Positions 1 to 13,559 of a stretch of 64,000 nucleotides of DNA are shown here, one piece after another. The number at the start of each line of letters is the position of its first letter. Position 1 is the first letter of the stretch. Source of the stretch: Chrysoperla carnea (lineage: Eukaryota; Arthropoda; Insecta; Neuroptera; Chrysopidae); the NCBI RefSeq assembly GCF_905475395.1, contig NC_058339.1, positions 59,405,172-59,469,171 of the forward strand, read 5' to 3'. The translations under genes and the position numbers were made by a program. The notes beneath the pieces are model-generated. The model saw only the letters and a list, made by a program, of their open reading frames with translations, was not told the DNA's origin and did no database searches.

Positions 1-3000
1 TTTGAATAAGTTTTTGTAAAATAAAAATTACCAAGCAATGATAAATATCAGCAATTATTATTTTTTAATAAAGATAAGCGAATATAAATGCTTTCATTCA
101 ATTCTTCGTTATGGATATCTGTGTTCACGAAAAATCGAAAATTGTTGATATGTATAAAATCTTGTAAAATTAAGTAAATTTCCGTATAATATAAAATCTT
201 TTGAGTGCTAAAAATCTCTATCAATCATTTCTATCAACCACCTCGATTAAATATGCCCACATATGGCATTAACGCTTTCTTTTATCAAAAGGGCAAATGG
301 GCTTATATAACTAAAAGTAGGGACTAATACAATTAAAAATACTTTCTAATTTCTATTCTAGAAAGTATAATCAAAAAATCGAAAAAATTCCTTCTTGTAT
401 TTTAAATAAAATAAGGTAGGTGCTCCGTTATGGCAATATATTAAGAACATTACAAAACTTAATAAGTGATTAAGTTCACAATACACACCATATTATAATT
501 TAAAGATGATTTACCATTCGTTTATGAGATCTGTGTGAAAAACTGATATCTAATAGAATTTTATGGTGGAGTTTATGGCTGATGCAGTATTAAAAAAAAA
601 TTATACCTTTTTCCACTACAATATCATATACTCTTACCGCATATACGTGCATATAATTCTTGAAATTTTGCATCCAATGCTAACCAAATTTTTAAATTAT
701 AAATATATGTTTTAATATCAAATAAAAATAATTATGTTTTTTGAACGAATCAATAAAAGCAATCAAAACGTTCTTGATAAATATCTCCAAACAAAACAAG
801 TATCTACTTAAAAGAAGATTTTTAAATATAAATAAATATAAATGCTAATTTGCATAAATCATATAAATATTGTTCAATATAAAATAAATATGCATAACTG
901 ATTTCAATTTCTATATCAAATGATTGATACCTGAAAGTTATTATATTGTGAATTTGTTTCATACAAAACAATATCAATACAAAGTTGTACAGAATGCAAA
1001 GTTGTACAAAATACAATGCAAAGTTGTACAGAATGCTTTCCTAAAAATTTCCATTATTATTATGATTATCAATAAAGAAAATAAAATTTCCTACAAAAAA
1101 GATTCTGCCAAATGTTTCTCTAACAAAATATTTGACTTGAACAGATATCTTTAGAGAATTGTAGACAATAAGATGAAAATTTTGCAGGAGCAGCTTTCTT
1201 ATGAAAAAATAAATAAATATTATGAATAAATTGACTACAAATTTACAAAATTTTACTTCATGGCTCTCAAGTTACATAAATCACTTTCAATGTTCTATAA
1301 GTAATGATTTCAACTTTATTGCTTTTTTAAAACGATGCACTTTGGATTTAAAATTACATATGTATAAAGAGAGCTTTATCATAATTAACTATACTTATTT
1401 CTTCATTATCTTTGTTATTCACCGTATCGCATAACAAAGTAGCAAATGTTACAGAGAGTTTATTAAATGAGTTAGATTAAATACCGCCGCTGCATACTTT
1501 GATTAAAAAAAATTATTTGAATCACTTCAGGTGAATAATTTTTACTTCCCATACAGGACAATAAAAGTTGGAATTCAAAATCCTAAGAAATACGCAAAAT
1601 ACAAGCATTTAAAACTTTTAATTAGACAAAGGGAAAGGGATAATAGCAGCTTCTTCTATCGCCATCTACTTCTTCTTTAATTCTAGTTTTACAGTTTGAA
1701 TTATTTCTAAAATTTTCTTTTTTAAAATATAAATATAAATAAAGCCTTCCATCCAGTTGCATAGTTGAGTTTTTGTTATTGTATTTTTAAGGTTCTTATA
1801 ATATCCTAGCATTCAATTCTTTCAGGTTTGTGTATTATTCAGTCGTAGAAGTCTCTTGGGTTTGTACATTATTCAGATGTTGGAGTCTCTTGAATATCTT
1901 ATACATAATGAGAGTAAAGAATTGCTTATGCTTAATAAAACGGTGTTTTAATTACTTTTAAGTGAATAATTAATGACACCTTGAATGTTATACTTACACT
2001 CAGTACTTACTGTACAATTATATAATATATCATTGCTGCTAAATGTATCTATAATATAAAAGTTTTTTAAAAAGCTACTACCATGTAGGTAGGTAGCACA
2101 CACAAACAGTCAGTATATTTATTATTGATCAGTCATTGATCAGCAGCACAAAATGGAATGGAATGGGTTTTAGCTAATATAATATCAGAGCAAACATGAA
2201 AATGATTTATGGTATATTCAGATATTTTTAACATGTAATAACAAAAATGACGTTACACATAAATCAGTTTTGATAACATCTTATGAAATAAAGAAACAAT
2301 TCGGCCTCTGTAAGGTTACTCAGTTCTTACTACTACTACTTTATAAACAATATCTTTACTACATGAAGTTTAATATGTATTAAATAAGTAGTGTTGGACT
2401 GACTAGTTCTGATTCAAGAATTGTTTCATTTCATTAATATTTAACAAATAATTAATATTAAAAATGATCTTTTTAAATTGTTTCATGATATAGAGTAACT
2501 CGAATCGCATTAAGAGAGTAGAATGAAATACAGGATACAAGATCATAGTCCCTTTGCGGATTCTTTAATAATCGTTTACAGTTTTGAGACTTCCTCAATT
2601 AATATTATTAAATTGGAAATTTTTATCAGTAAAGTTGTAGAAAATGAAATTTCCTACGTTTTCTCTTCTAGGCAATTTTCCGTAAAGTGTTTAAGTTAGA
2701 CAAAAAAGCACATTTCGTATTTTAAACATAAATACATTATTAAACTTAGAAAAAAATGCTTAGAAGATAAACTGTAACGAGGCGTATTAAAAAAATTTTA
2801 ATTTAGATAATATTAATAGAAATTACATTATTTTATTAAGGAAGTCCATTTTGGTTAAATTCCTACTTTTACATCGAATTTGAAGATTACTTTCATTCAT
2901 TTGATTCTGTATCCATCGACTCTTATACATGACTGTTCTCTAAAATGTTACCATGTAAGTAGAAGGCAATGTATCCAAAACGATGTTGCCATAAATATTG

Positions 3001-6000
3001 AAGAATCATATTTTCTAAAAAGATGTTCTACGAATACCACCCGTCTTCCCTATTGAAGTGGTAACATATTTCTGGACAAAATATCTCTCTTTTACATAGT
3101 AACAGCTTTTTGAATAACCCTGTATAATAAAACTTCCTGATTATTTTTCTATAAAAACTTCTTAAACTCTTGATAAGCTTAGAAGAACGCTACTTGTCAT
3201 AATATGAAATAAGTCATGTGTAAACAACTATTCCAGGCATTTTTAATAATTTTTATGATCACCAATACAATTAAAACATACACGAAATTAAAATTTTACA
3301 ATTTACTCACTTAAACAGATTTTTTTTTGAATCAGAGATATTCAATACACCTCGAATTTGTTGCTCTGTCCACAATAAGTATCAATTTAATATACTATAA
3401 AGGTAACCAACTAACGACCTAACTGTTATTTTTAAATAAAATCAATATATTCAATTAAACCTAGGATATTAATCGATTTATTTAAATTTATTAATATCGT
3501 TAATAATAAATTTTTTTCTTTCTTTTTCTATTTTTGGAAAATAAAATAATGCATTTCATAAAACTGTTATATTTAAAAATAATCTCGAATTGTTTTCATG
3601 ATTGTTTAATAATACCTTATTAGATACGATTTGTGATAGATAAAATGCAAATTATTGTCAAGAAAAATTTTGCATAGGCTTATATGAACAAAAAAGCCTG
3701 AAATAGTTTAAAATTAATAATGTAAACGCTTGATTATTTGGTTATACGCCACCTACGAGGAACCACAATAGTTGCACACGAAATAAATTTTATAGAGAAT
3801 GTCTTCCAGGGCATTATGAACATACTTTTTTTGTAATTATATATTTTTATAATTATTGGATCATTTTTGGTTTTGTATTCATAGTCATAATTCTTGACTG
3901 GTGGTTGATTGTGAGTCAAGAAATGTTTTTCCCCATAAACATATAACTTCTTGTAAAAGAATATTTTTTTTGTGATCAGAGGTGAATGCAATGACTTTCA
4001 ATCCGTTTTGGAAAACGAAACCACAACTTTGAACTTCATCTCCACAACGACATGAAAAATAGAATACATAATACGAGAGTACGAGAGCAAGTAGAAGAAG
4101 TCCTTGCTCTGATGTTTGTCACTCCCGACTTCGTCTTGGAAGATAATGAATATGAAATCTGAGACCCTTTTTTACTTTTGCTCCCTAGTTGTGTAATACG
4201 CTATTTCTTCGTTTTAAACACTTGCTTCAAAAAATAATTATTCAATCAAAAATTTGTAATATATTAAATTCGTTAAGAAGAATTATTTAAAAAAAAATAC
4301 AAATAATTTGTTATCAATAATTAAAATTATAAATATTATGTAAAAAAACTAAAATGAATTAAAGAAAATTATTATAATTAAATGGTGTTATTAATAAGAT
4401 TAATATAGTCATAAGTTGATAATATTCATTTTGAATTATAATATAAATATGATGAAGAATTTTAATTTTTTTAAATAAAATGACAAAAACTTTCTCTATA
4501 AAAAAAAATCCTCTCTCTTTCATTCTTTTACGAGATAATATAATAATTTCTCAGTTTTATAATAAACATTTATTATTATTCATTTATTTTAAAATATTTA
4601 TAATCCATTTTTATATATGTACAAAGAAGATACCTTGTAAAGAAGAGTAAGTAGAAGAGTAACTCTGCATAGAATGTGTTATAATTTTTACATATTTAAA
4701 TAGAGAAGACATCATTGTTCATTTTGTTTTCATTCTGAATATGATATTAAAAGATTTTTAAATACATACACGTTATTTATACAATTCATCATCATTTTCC
4801 ATAATTATCATAAATATAAAAATTATTAAATTATAAAAATTAATTAATTAAACTATTCCATTCATATAATTAATTATAATAACGGCTACAGATTTTTTTT
4901 AATCAACAGCGTTTGATATAAAATGAATAATAAATTTATGACATAAAAGCTGAAAAGTTAATTTCAGACCGATTGGACATTGAATATTTCTCTTCTTATT
5001 GAAATTAGATGTAGATATAGTACTTCTTTCCCTCTTTACAGGTGGAAATTTATTTTAAACTCATTTTAAGATCTTTTTTTAAGATGTGTTTTTAGCAATA
5101 ATAAAGTATATTTTCCCGACAGTTTTGCATTACTCTACATCGCGGCTGATACTGATGTAATAATTTAGAAAAAAATTTCAATTATTTTTATACGACCGTA
5201 ATCTAACTAATATATTACCTATATTACTTAATTTTATAATCAAAGAATATAACTTTAATTTGCCAGACTGAAATTAGATTACTTTACTAACTCCCATTCC
5301 GTGTCAGCTAACGCAACCCCTGTTATGTGCAAAACTAGCTTCCCCCTTACCTAATTTCAAAAAGAAAAGAAATTCAAAATTCTCCCTTCTAATTTACACA
5401 TTTTTTCATAAATAAGAGCAAATTGTTAACACTTCGTATGTGGTTTCGTTTAAGCTAACCAGAAACACTTTTTGGGGAATGTTTGATATCCTGTTTTAGA
5501 AACTGTCGAAGATTATTTTTACATCACTAATAAAAATCACTAATGACATCAAAAAATCAATATGGTAGATAAGAGCAGGCTTAAATCTTAAAAAAAAAAA
5601 AGTAATTGTCAATAAATTGAATGAGATTTAAACCTTAAAAAAGTATATTAACTCCTATCTATTCAGCGCCTACCGAGTCCCAATTTAAGCCCGTTATCAT
5701 AGTTATATTTTAAGGTACTGATTCTCGCAAAGAACAATGATTTTTCCCATGCTCTATGTTAGAATTATGCAAAAGGATGTAAAACGCCACTATGGTCGCT
5801 ACACAAACAAACATTAAGGTAAACTTATATGGATTTATAATTATATATAAAATTTAGGGCAAACTAATACAGATTTTTGTAGAATAAAATATACCTAGTA
5901 AATAATACAAGTAAATAGAAAATTCAACAAAGCGTGATACACAAATTAATAGTATATCACTCTAAATAATAATGTTTAACATTTCATAAACACCTGTTTT

Positions 6001-6749
6001 ACGCATTGCATTCAATTGTAGTACATTTAAAAGTGAGAATTTATACGCTTAGTTAAGCGAAGAAACCATAACACCTTATTTGTTTGTTATAAATGTTCTG
6101 ATAAATTAACGGATTTTAACATTTAATTTACTAAAAAAATGTTTTAATCGAGATATTTTAATTTACTGATTGACTAAACACTATTAAAACTAATTTTATA
6201 CAAACAATCAATAATAATTTATTATTGGAACTTGATAACTTGATAATTAAAAAAATATATTCTTAGGCTGCTTGATTTTTTAACAATATCAAAGTTAAGG
6301 AATTTTACTGTTCCGTGTTTCTAAAGCAAAGGACCAAACAGACACTATACATTTTTCACGAAACTCTAAGACAAAAAGCCCTTTTTTGATTTTTGTTTAA
6401 CAGACTGACGTTAACGATTTGGTTATCGTTAATTATCGCTTTTGATTTTAAGAATCTCTCGAATAAATTAAAGAAAACTTAAATTTTACTAATAATCAAA
6501 ATTGTGGGAAATCAAATGTAGTATGATTAATTATTCGATCATTTTTTCACTAAGTTTAAGATTTATGTTCTAAAACTCAAAAGAAAACAAGTTAGTTGTA
6601 AAAATCACTATAACCAACTACTACTTGTTAGTTGTTAGTTTAAAAATTAGTTGTAAAATTAAAAATACAAACAAACTTTAAATGTAAATTTCCTTCTAAG
6701 CATTAAATTAATAGTAGACTTTATTGCCTACAACTACTACTTTAAAAAA
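1..6749. other. AT-rich non-coding DNA
   Basis: No ORF with protein-like composition on either strand. Only short local repeats are seen: three AAAGTTGTAC units starting at 981, 998 and 1020, and a 34-bp tandem pair at about 1825-1892. The PRDM-like gene on the minus strand could span this as intron. Confidence 0.6.
1825..1892 (+). repeat. 34-bp tandem duplication, two diverged units
   Basis: GGTTTGTGTATTATTCAG..AGTCTCTTG is followed 34 bp later by GGTTTGTACATTATTCAG..AGTCTCTTG. Confidence 0.6.
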
Positions 6750-6850
6750 AGGAGCCTAAATGACCAAGCGGTCTAAGGCGTTAGTCTTTGAACGTTGGAC
6801 TATTTAGACTTAGGTTGCGGGTTCGTGAACAGACACCGGCAGTGAACAAT
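6750..6850 (+). repeat. tRNA-derived (SINE head-like) sequence, Leu/Ser type
   Basis: ATGACCAAGCGGTCTAAGGCG fits the box A/D-arm of type II (Leu/Ser) tRNAs, and GGTTCGTGAAC about 60 bases later fits a degenerate box B. The acceptor stem cannot be closed and there is no good T stem, so this is a tRNA-like SINE head or decayed tRNA copy, not a functional gene. Confidence 0.55.
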
Positions 6851-6917
6851 TTATAATTAATGGGAGTGCAGAATTGATCACATTGTCGTCGCTTGGATAA
6901 GAACGAAGTAACCGATT

Positions 6918-7065
6918 CCACCCACATCAAAAATGTAATTGCAAATATGAATGTAATTTACTAAATAAAGATTAAAAAATAATGATGTGGGTGGCCTCTG
7001 TGGTAAGGCGTACGTCATAAAAACGGAGGTTAAACCCCCATTATTACAACTTTAAAAAATTTTAG
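6918..7065 (+). repeat. Second tRNA-like repeat unit with a 12-bp inverted repeat
   Basis: CCACCCACATCA at 6918-6929 is perfectly complementary to TGATGTGGGTGG at 6983-6994. The latter opens a second box A/box B-like pair, TGGCCTCTGTGG then GGTTAAACCCC. A diverged copy of the AATGATGTGGGTGGCCTCTG segment recurs near 11530-11556, so it belongs to a dispersed family. Confidence 0.5.
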
Positions 7066-10000
7066 TTTTTCCAACATTAATAGAAAAATTCTTAAAATTT
7101 AAAACAAAAAATAACGAGGTCTAAATCATTAACGATGGGTCAGATGATCTGTTTGGTCCGGTGTGATTGAAGGTCCTGTATACAATATTTTCACCACTTT
7201 GTTGCGACCAATTTTGTAAAAACTAATCAAAAGTGTAAGAAATAGTCAATGTTTAATAATGTTTAAAACTTATATTTCTTTTAACTATGTAGTTGACATA
7301 GAGTTGAATAAAATGTAATTATATTTGGTTGATTAAACGTCAGTATGCTCACATTATTACCTCAAGTTTTGGCTCTTTGTTACCTTTATTTATTCGCTAT
7401 TTATCTTTAGTATAACATGCTAGCTTAATTGCCCGCATATAGCCTACAACGGTTTATCCAAATGATAATTTAATTCTTTTGCAGAAGATTTTAGTTGAAA
7501 AATTAAAATTTTTTTCTGAAACTTGTTTTAAACACGTCGTAGAGTCGTAGATCATAATAAATTTAAAAATAACAGAAATTTGTATGAAGTTTGTAGTTAG
7601 ATATTATTAGCTATTCTCAATTCTAAACAGTGTTTGTAATTCCCCGACGGAAATTTTATTAAATCATATAATTTATACTTCTGTTTTTTCCAAGTCCTTA
7701 GATAAAAATTTGTTATGTTAAGAGCAATTCGCAAAGCTATCGGTAGTAATTTTTATTAAATTATTCTTAAATAATATTTTCGTTATGACCTTGAGAACGT
7801 CCTTAGTAATTACCAAACGAAATCACAAATTGTTTACAAAATTGATCAACTTCAAAAAATGTAAAAAATTTAAATTTTTATATTGCACGAATTATTATCT
7901 TTGATACTATTATGTTTTTACGATTCTTTCCTAAACACAAAAGTTGAATACAATTTGAATTGCACAGGTGACTTAAATTCTAGGTTGTTTGAGATTTTTC
8001 TTCGAGAAATGGCTTTATATGTCAATGGTAATCATTTCTTATCATACCGATCGAGCGTTGTAAACAAACATTATACCGACAATCGGCGTAGAAAGTTTTT
8101 CATGCATTTTGTTTTCCTGTTTTAGTGCGAAAAGACAACTCACATTTCAAGTGACAAAAATGAGAATAATCGGTCATCTCAAAACAAGAAATACAAAGAA
8201 AATGATCTAATCCGGAACTACAAATAATTGTGGTAATACGATAAAAAAATTTTATAATATGTAATTTCTTAGAAAAATATAGTGACATATAATTTTCATG
8301 GAAGATTTATATAATTTTGAAATCCTTTTTTCTCTAATGACCTTGAATTCTATAGGTTTATTATGATGCACCAGAATTAAAAAGCGGTGTCTACTATTAC
8401 GGCGGCCGTCAAATTTTTAATTAGTAGCAAGGTGGTAGCTATAAATAAATATTCTTCCAAGTAATTGAACCAAAAATCTTAGAATAAAGAATAATTTTCT
8501 AATTTAAAAGTTAATTGTTTTTGCTTAAGAAAATATTTTTCGTGGATGAAGATAATAAAATATTCTTAAACAAGAATTGTAATTTAAATAAGCATTTTCT
8601 CTTGATTTCAGTTTTTAATTTTTGTATAAAATTATTTTTATTTTGGCTGATTAAAAATTAAAATGAATACGCAACCAATTCAAAAGACTGATTATATTTA
8701 AGTTTTGCTAGTATCTTTAAGTTTCGATGTAAATGTTGTAAAAAATAATTGTGTAACAATGAAAATTGAAGATTATAAGTATCAAATTAATTGATTTGTT
8801 TGTATAAAAAATAAACAATAACAATAATGTAATTACAATGATTATCATATATTACTTCGATAAATATAAAAACCATTAATAATATTTATAAATAAATGCA
8901 TAATTTACCATAATCCTGTGGTTTTTTCTATTTTATTCAAGATATAAACTTTAACCTTATTTGTTTATATTTTGTTTGCCACTTTATTGCCTTGTTCTCA
9001 ATAGATCTTAGTAATCAATCCGTAACAATAAAAAAAAATTATTGTATTATCAGATCAATGTTATAGAAAAAATAGTTTCATATATTTTTTTTTTTACAAA
9101 TATATTTGAGTCCTCGACCCATATTAATAATAAATTTTAAAAATAATTTTATTGAATAAGACCAATTTTTGAAAAAAATAATTTTGTATGTTGAAGTACC
9201 TAAGTATACTCTTTCCAAAAAAAGTAGCAAAATATTTTTGAATAGATATATTTTTATACTTTTGAAGTTATAGCTAGTGAAGAAATTTGAAATTCTACTA
9301 TTCGAAACACAAATATATAATTTTGATAGAAGTCGTGGTAAAAATGCATTAAAACAAGAGCGATAGAAAATTTTTTTAACTAAAAAAAAAAAAACTTTTT
9401 TTAAACATTGAGGAAAATATTTTAAATAAATGTTTGTTGTAGGTACTGTAGGAAAATGTGTGCTCTCTATTAACGTTTTCATAATTTTTCGGCTAATTTT
9501 GTTGTATATTTTTAATTAACAACAAATTTTTAAAGATTTTTCCAATTATTTTCTCATTCGTTTATTTTGTCATCATCTTATTTTTTAGATTAGATGGAAA
9601 TATCAATTATTAAACTGTATAAAAAGGTATTAGTTGCAAGCAAATATATTCTGAACATCTCAAAAAAATTATATAAGCAATCAAATACTTATTTTCTTGA
9701 ATGAAGTATTGAAATCGCTGACTCAAGAGATATTAACTTGATGTACTTATCAACAGCCAAGTAAACGTGTTCAAATCCATATTTTTTTTTTTTCATTGTA
9801 AAAGTGTACAACCCTTTCTATTTTTATTTAGTTTTTAATGCAGGGAATATCGGATGGTAACGCAGGTAATAAAGGACTTAATTAATTCAAATCGTTCATA
9901 TTATTCAATTAAAAACTTTTACTACAAATATAATGCATATTACATATTGATGAATCAATAAAACTATGCCTTTTAATAAATCGAGGTATAAAAACCATAT

Positions 10001-10443
10001 TTACTACAAAAAAAAAGTTTCACAAAACAAGTTTATTACCAAGTTAGGACAACACATTTATAAATTACCAAGAAAAAACAAAACTTTAAATGATTATAAA
10101 AAATCATTTACATTTCAATTGAAAGAGACAATCAGTTTTATTGGACAATTATAAAGGAATTTAGAATACTTTAAAAAAAATTATTTACTTTAGTATAAAA
10201 ACAAATATTTTTTTAAGCAGTTTTATTCAAATAAAGAAGGAAAAAAAAGTCAAAAACTTATTTGCAACAAGTCAAAGATTTGTGTAGGCGTAGTTCTTAG
10301 GTATTCTAACAACACTGAGCAAGGGCGGTAAAGAGTTACCCTTCTTAAGTTATAAGTAAAATTTTTAATGAACCCACAAGCCTAAAATTGATGAATATTT
10401 TTTGTTTTCATTATAGAATATTTCATTATAGAATATTTCATAT
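7066..10443. other. AT-rich non-coding DNA
   Basis: Open frames here (for example 9078-9482 minus) are Phe/Lys/Ile-rich low-complexity readings of A/T runs. No conserved element recognised. Confidence 0.55.
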
Positions 10444-10477
10444 AGAGAGTCGATTATAGAAAAATAATCGACTCTCT
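10444..10477. repeat. Perfect 14-bp hairpin
   Basis: AGAGAGTCGATTAT (10444-10457) and ATAATCGACTCTCT (10464-10477) are exact complements around a 6-nt loop. A 15-bp tandem pair (TTATAGAATATTTCA) lies just upstream. Confidence 0.8.
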
Positions 10478-10492
10478 AACAATGTAAAAATT

Positions 10493-10549
10493 AAATTTCA
10501 TATATCAAAGCGGCGTTTCTGTCCTCCGAAACTTTGAAATATGAAATTT
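10493..10549. repeat. 18-bp inverted repeat with one mismatch
   Basis: AAATTTCATATATCAAAG (10493-10510) pairs with CTTTGAAATATGAAATTT (10532-10549), 17 of 18 bases. The loop is GC-richer than its surroundings. It sits only 15 bp from the perfect hairpin. Confidence 0.75.
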
Positions 10550-12652
10550 TGTATGAAATTTAATTATAATAATATTAAAAATATTCAAATTTTTAATCAT
10601 TTGACTTTCAGAATTATGAATCATTGTTTGTTAATTAATTATTTTCACACAATAAATTTGAAATTAAAATTATTTTTGTTACTGTTTGATGATTTTAGAC
10701 AATAATAATATATATAATTTTGACATCATCGAAATTAATATAATTTTGTGATCATTATCACAAAGGTTACTATTTAATTAGTAATTTTTCACATATTTTT
10801 AAATTAATTTTCTATAAATGTAAAATTAAAAAAGTAATCATAAACTAAAACTGCAGGAATCATTTAGCCGATTTAAAGAAAATTTTGATTGATTTATTCA
10901 TAGATTCAAATATAGATTCATAGAAAATTTTGGATTCTATTAAAGAACCCAGAAGTAATTTTTTTGGCGGAAGTGCTGGCAACTGATTTTAAGTGTATTT
11001 TGGCTCTTACATAGATTGGTGCCCGTCAATATATGTGGTTTAGTTAGGGTTAGCCAAACTAGTTTTTCCAATACTTTTCTGCTTATTATTCAATGAACAT
11101 CATCTGAATAGAATAATATAAAACGATCATTTATCAATTTTAAGCTTTTGCGAATGATCCAAATTTTTCCAGGAACCATAAAAGAGATTGCTCCATAATA
11201 ATTATTTTTCATTCAAGAAATAGTTGATAGGCTTCGAAACATATCTAAGCCAATCAAGAATTCTACAGCGTATATCAATCAATACCATAATATACGGGCG
11301 GGATCAAAACATTTTTAGGCACCAATCAACTTGGTCTTGATATATTATGATCTTTTTTGAAAATGACCTTATTCAGTTTGTAAAAAATATTTTTAGTACA
11401 TTTTTATGGAGTTCGTTTTATTTTTTCTGAAATATTATTTTGTATTATATTCTTTTTCTTGAGTATCTTATCTATCACTGACGTCATAATATATAAATAT
11501 AGAATTTTAAATAAAAGATGAAAAAATAATGATATGAGTGACCTCTGTTATGGTTGAGAGAATCAGATTGCAATATAGTAAATTATCTAATCAAATTTAA
11601 GATATAATAAAATTCTAGTGGTCACATAAATTTCTGATTCATCTTAAATATATTCTCATCTTTTGATTAACAAAAACCATTGCGGTTCCACTAAAAAAAA
11701 AAATTGAAAAATTTTCTCAATTATTTTTCGAATATATCAAAACATTTTTTATAAATAACCGATATTTTAAAAGTACCGTTTACAGAATTTAATAATTATT
11801 TTTTTGTATATATTAAAAGACGTTAATCGAAAATTTTCGAAGATGTAACCAGAGTCAAGTTTTCTTATATTATATCTATTACATTCTACCACAACTATAA
11901 TTTTATTCAGAACGGTATTTTAATTTACATCTTGAAACTAAAATTTTTCCAATTTATAAATGAGATTATCTATAAAATTTGTAAGAAATTTTATGAACAT
12001 TATTAGGGTTATTGGATATCATAATTTTATTAGCAACTGAAGAAATGTTAAAAAAACTTTTTTGTTTAAAAAAATACCATTTATCTCTCGTTATAAAATC
12101 CTGAAAATAATCTTAACTCTGCTTAGAAAATTTTCAGCTATTTATTTTAAATTCACATGTAAATACACAAAATAACCGATTTCGTTTCGGAATGAGATTT
12201 TGTTTCGGAACTTTTTACTCCTCCCGTAAATGGTACCATATATTCTTAATATTTCAAAGGATCTTTGATAACTGTCGTCAATAATGTTTGAAACAATTCA
12301 AATCTTTTATATCCGAAAGAATAGAAAAATAATGAGTTTTTTGCCAGCTTAGATTTAAAAATACTCTTATTTTTGAGAATGTTATGTATTAATACTTAAA
12401 TTTTAAACATAAAGACAAGTTCAATTTTTGCCTTTGATATCTTTATGATGAACCCTTTTTATCTTCCCTTCTCAAAAAACAACATATCTATATTCCTTAA
12501 TTAAATGAATTCCAACTAAATGTTTCCAAGACCATTTGTGCTATGGATAATAAATGACCATTAACTGTATCAAATGACATTTCAATAGATCACACATACA
12601 GTAGACCATCAAACCTTGCCATAAAAAGTGATAATCAAGTAAGTATACTTAC
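10550..12652. other. Presumed intron side of the PRDM-like gene
   Basis: Begins (on the minus strand) with the donor GTAAGTATAC at 12652. Apart from the short repeat near 11530 it is AT-rich with no exon recognised. Confidence 0.45.
11528..11560 (+). repeat. Diverged partial copy of the 6981-7000 repeat
   Basis: AATGATATGAGTGACCTCTG is a near match to the text at 6981-7000, preceded in both places by an A-rich AAAAAATAATG lead. Only ~30 bp can be aligned by eye. Confidence 0.4.
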
Positions 12653-12838
12653 ATCGTCATCCTTCAATTGTCCATACACCTGTAGTTTATCTAATCGAAT
12701 TGTTCCTTGAAATGGATAGCATAATGCGCCCTGTGATATTCGTGTATTGGACCAAACTGATACTGTTGGTTCCTCACCAGCACGTATTTCGCGTACACAA
12801 AGGCTAAACTCTTGCGGTATTAATACACACGTTTCCAT
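12653..12838 (-). CDS. First coding exon of a PR/SET-domain-like (PRDM-type) protein, partial gene
   Basis: 62 codons from an ATG at 12836-12838 to an exact donor, ...GACGAT|GTAAGTATAC, in phase 0. The peptide starts METCVLIPQEFSL and contains SVWSNTRISQGALCYPFQGT followed by IRLDKLQVYGQL. The pattern 'hydrophobic-Pro-x2-hydrophobic-x-L ... V-W-x-x-x-x-I-x-x-G-x-x-(F/Y)-x-P-(F/Y)-x-G' fits the beginning of a PR domain in PRDM proteins, which are zinc-finger transcription regulators. Codon use and GC are clearly different from flanking DNA. I could not find the following exon (second half of the PR domain, zinc fingers) within the 12.6 kb to the left, so a long intron is implied. PRDM13-like is one possibility, but the family member is not resolved. 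The exon call is firmer than the family call. Confidence 0.72.
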
Positions 12839-13550
12839 TTTTATTTGATTTACAAATTAATTGTTCTTTTTAAAGTTGATGATAGTCCTCCACAAAAATC
12901 ACAAAAGTCACAAATCAGTCACACTTATTGCAAAAAAATAAACATATAAAATATTTATTTAAAAAAAACATAAAAAACGATAAATCACATATAAAATTAA
13001 CATAAATTTTATAATAACATACAATAAATTATTTATATTATGTTACAAGTGCAAATATTAATCAGTGCAAGTTCTTTTTTCAAAAAAATTTTCATCGCGT
13101 ACGTATTGAATATAAATTAAATTAAATGTAAAAACACTCCTATGTAAAAAATTCCTGCATAAATTCAAATGACAAAAACAAGGACATCAAAAAAAAAAAA
13201 AACGTTTATTGTCACACACAACGGAAACAATCCAAAAGAAAATTGTTCACAAAAAAAAAACACGCGCGTAAATCACTTAAGATTTAAAAGAATACCAAAA
13301 AACCAACAAACAATTGTTTACAAAAAATAATGAAACGCGGAAGAAGACACAAAACGAACGATTAATTAAAAAATCATAATCACGCTAAATTCATTTTTAT
13401 TTATTTATTTTTGTTATTTCTATTTAGAAATATAAATGATAATCAGAAGCATCTTGTTGAAGAAGACGTGCTGAAGACAACCGCAGCCTTGTGAGCCACC
13501 AGATCCACTGACAAGCAACGTGTTGCATCAACATTAACATTGACCCTCAC
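12839..13550. other. Upstream region of the PRDM-like exon
   Basis: Contains poly(A)-rich runs and CACAAAA-type text on the plus strand; no ORF. Part is likely 5' UTR and promoter of the minus-strand gene. The patch 13450-13550 is less AT-rich and ends in a strong plus-strand splice donor (see separate entry). Confidence 0.4.
13440..13550 (+). other. Candidate non-coding first exon on the plus strand, divergent from the PRDM-like gene
   Basis: A GC-richer ~100-bp stretch ends CCCTCAC|GTAAGTATAC, a near-ideal splice donor at 13551. It has stop codons in all useful frames, so it would be 5' UTR or a long non-coding RNA exon. The acceptor and TSS are unknown; the assignment rests only on composition and donor strength. 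Confidence 0.3.
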
Positions 13551-13559
13551 GTAAGTATA

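Noticed and set aside
6750..6850. Functional tRNA-Leu gene
   Set aside because: Box B is degenerate and the acceptor and T stems do not close.
9078..9482. 134-codon minus-strand open frame, the longest in the window
   Set aside because: It is made of Phe/Lys/Ile/Asn runs from A/T tracts, has no motif, and shows no splice or start context; typical of chance frames in AT-rich DNA.
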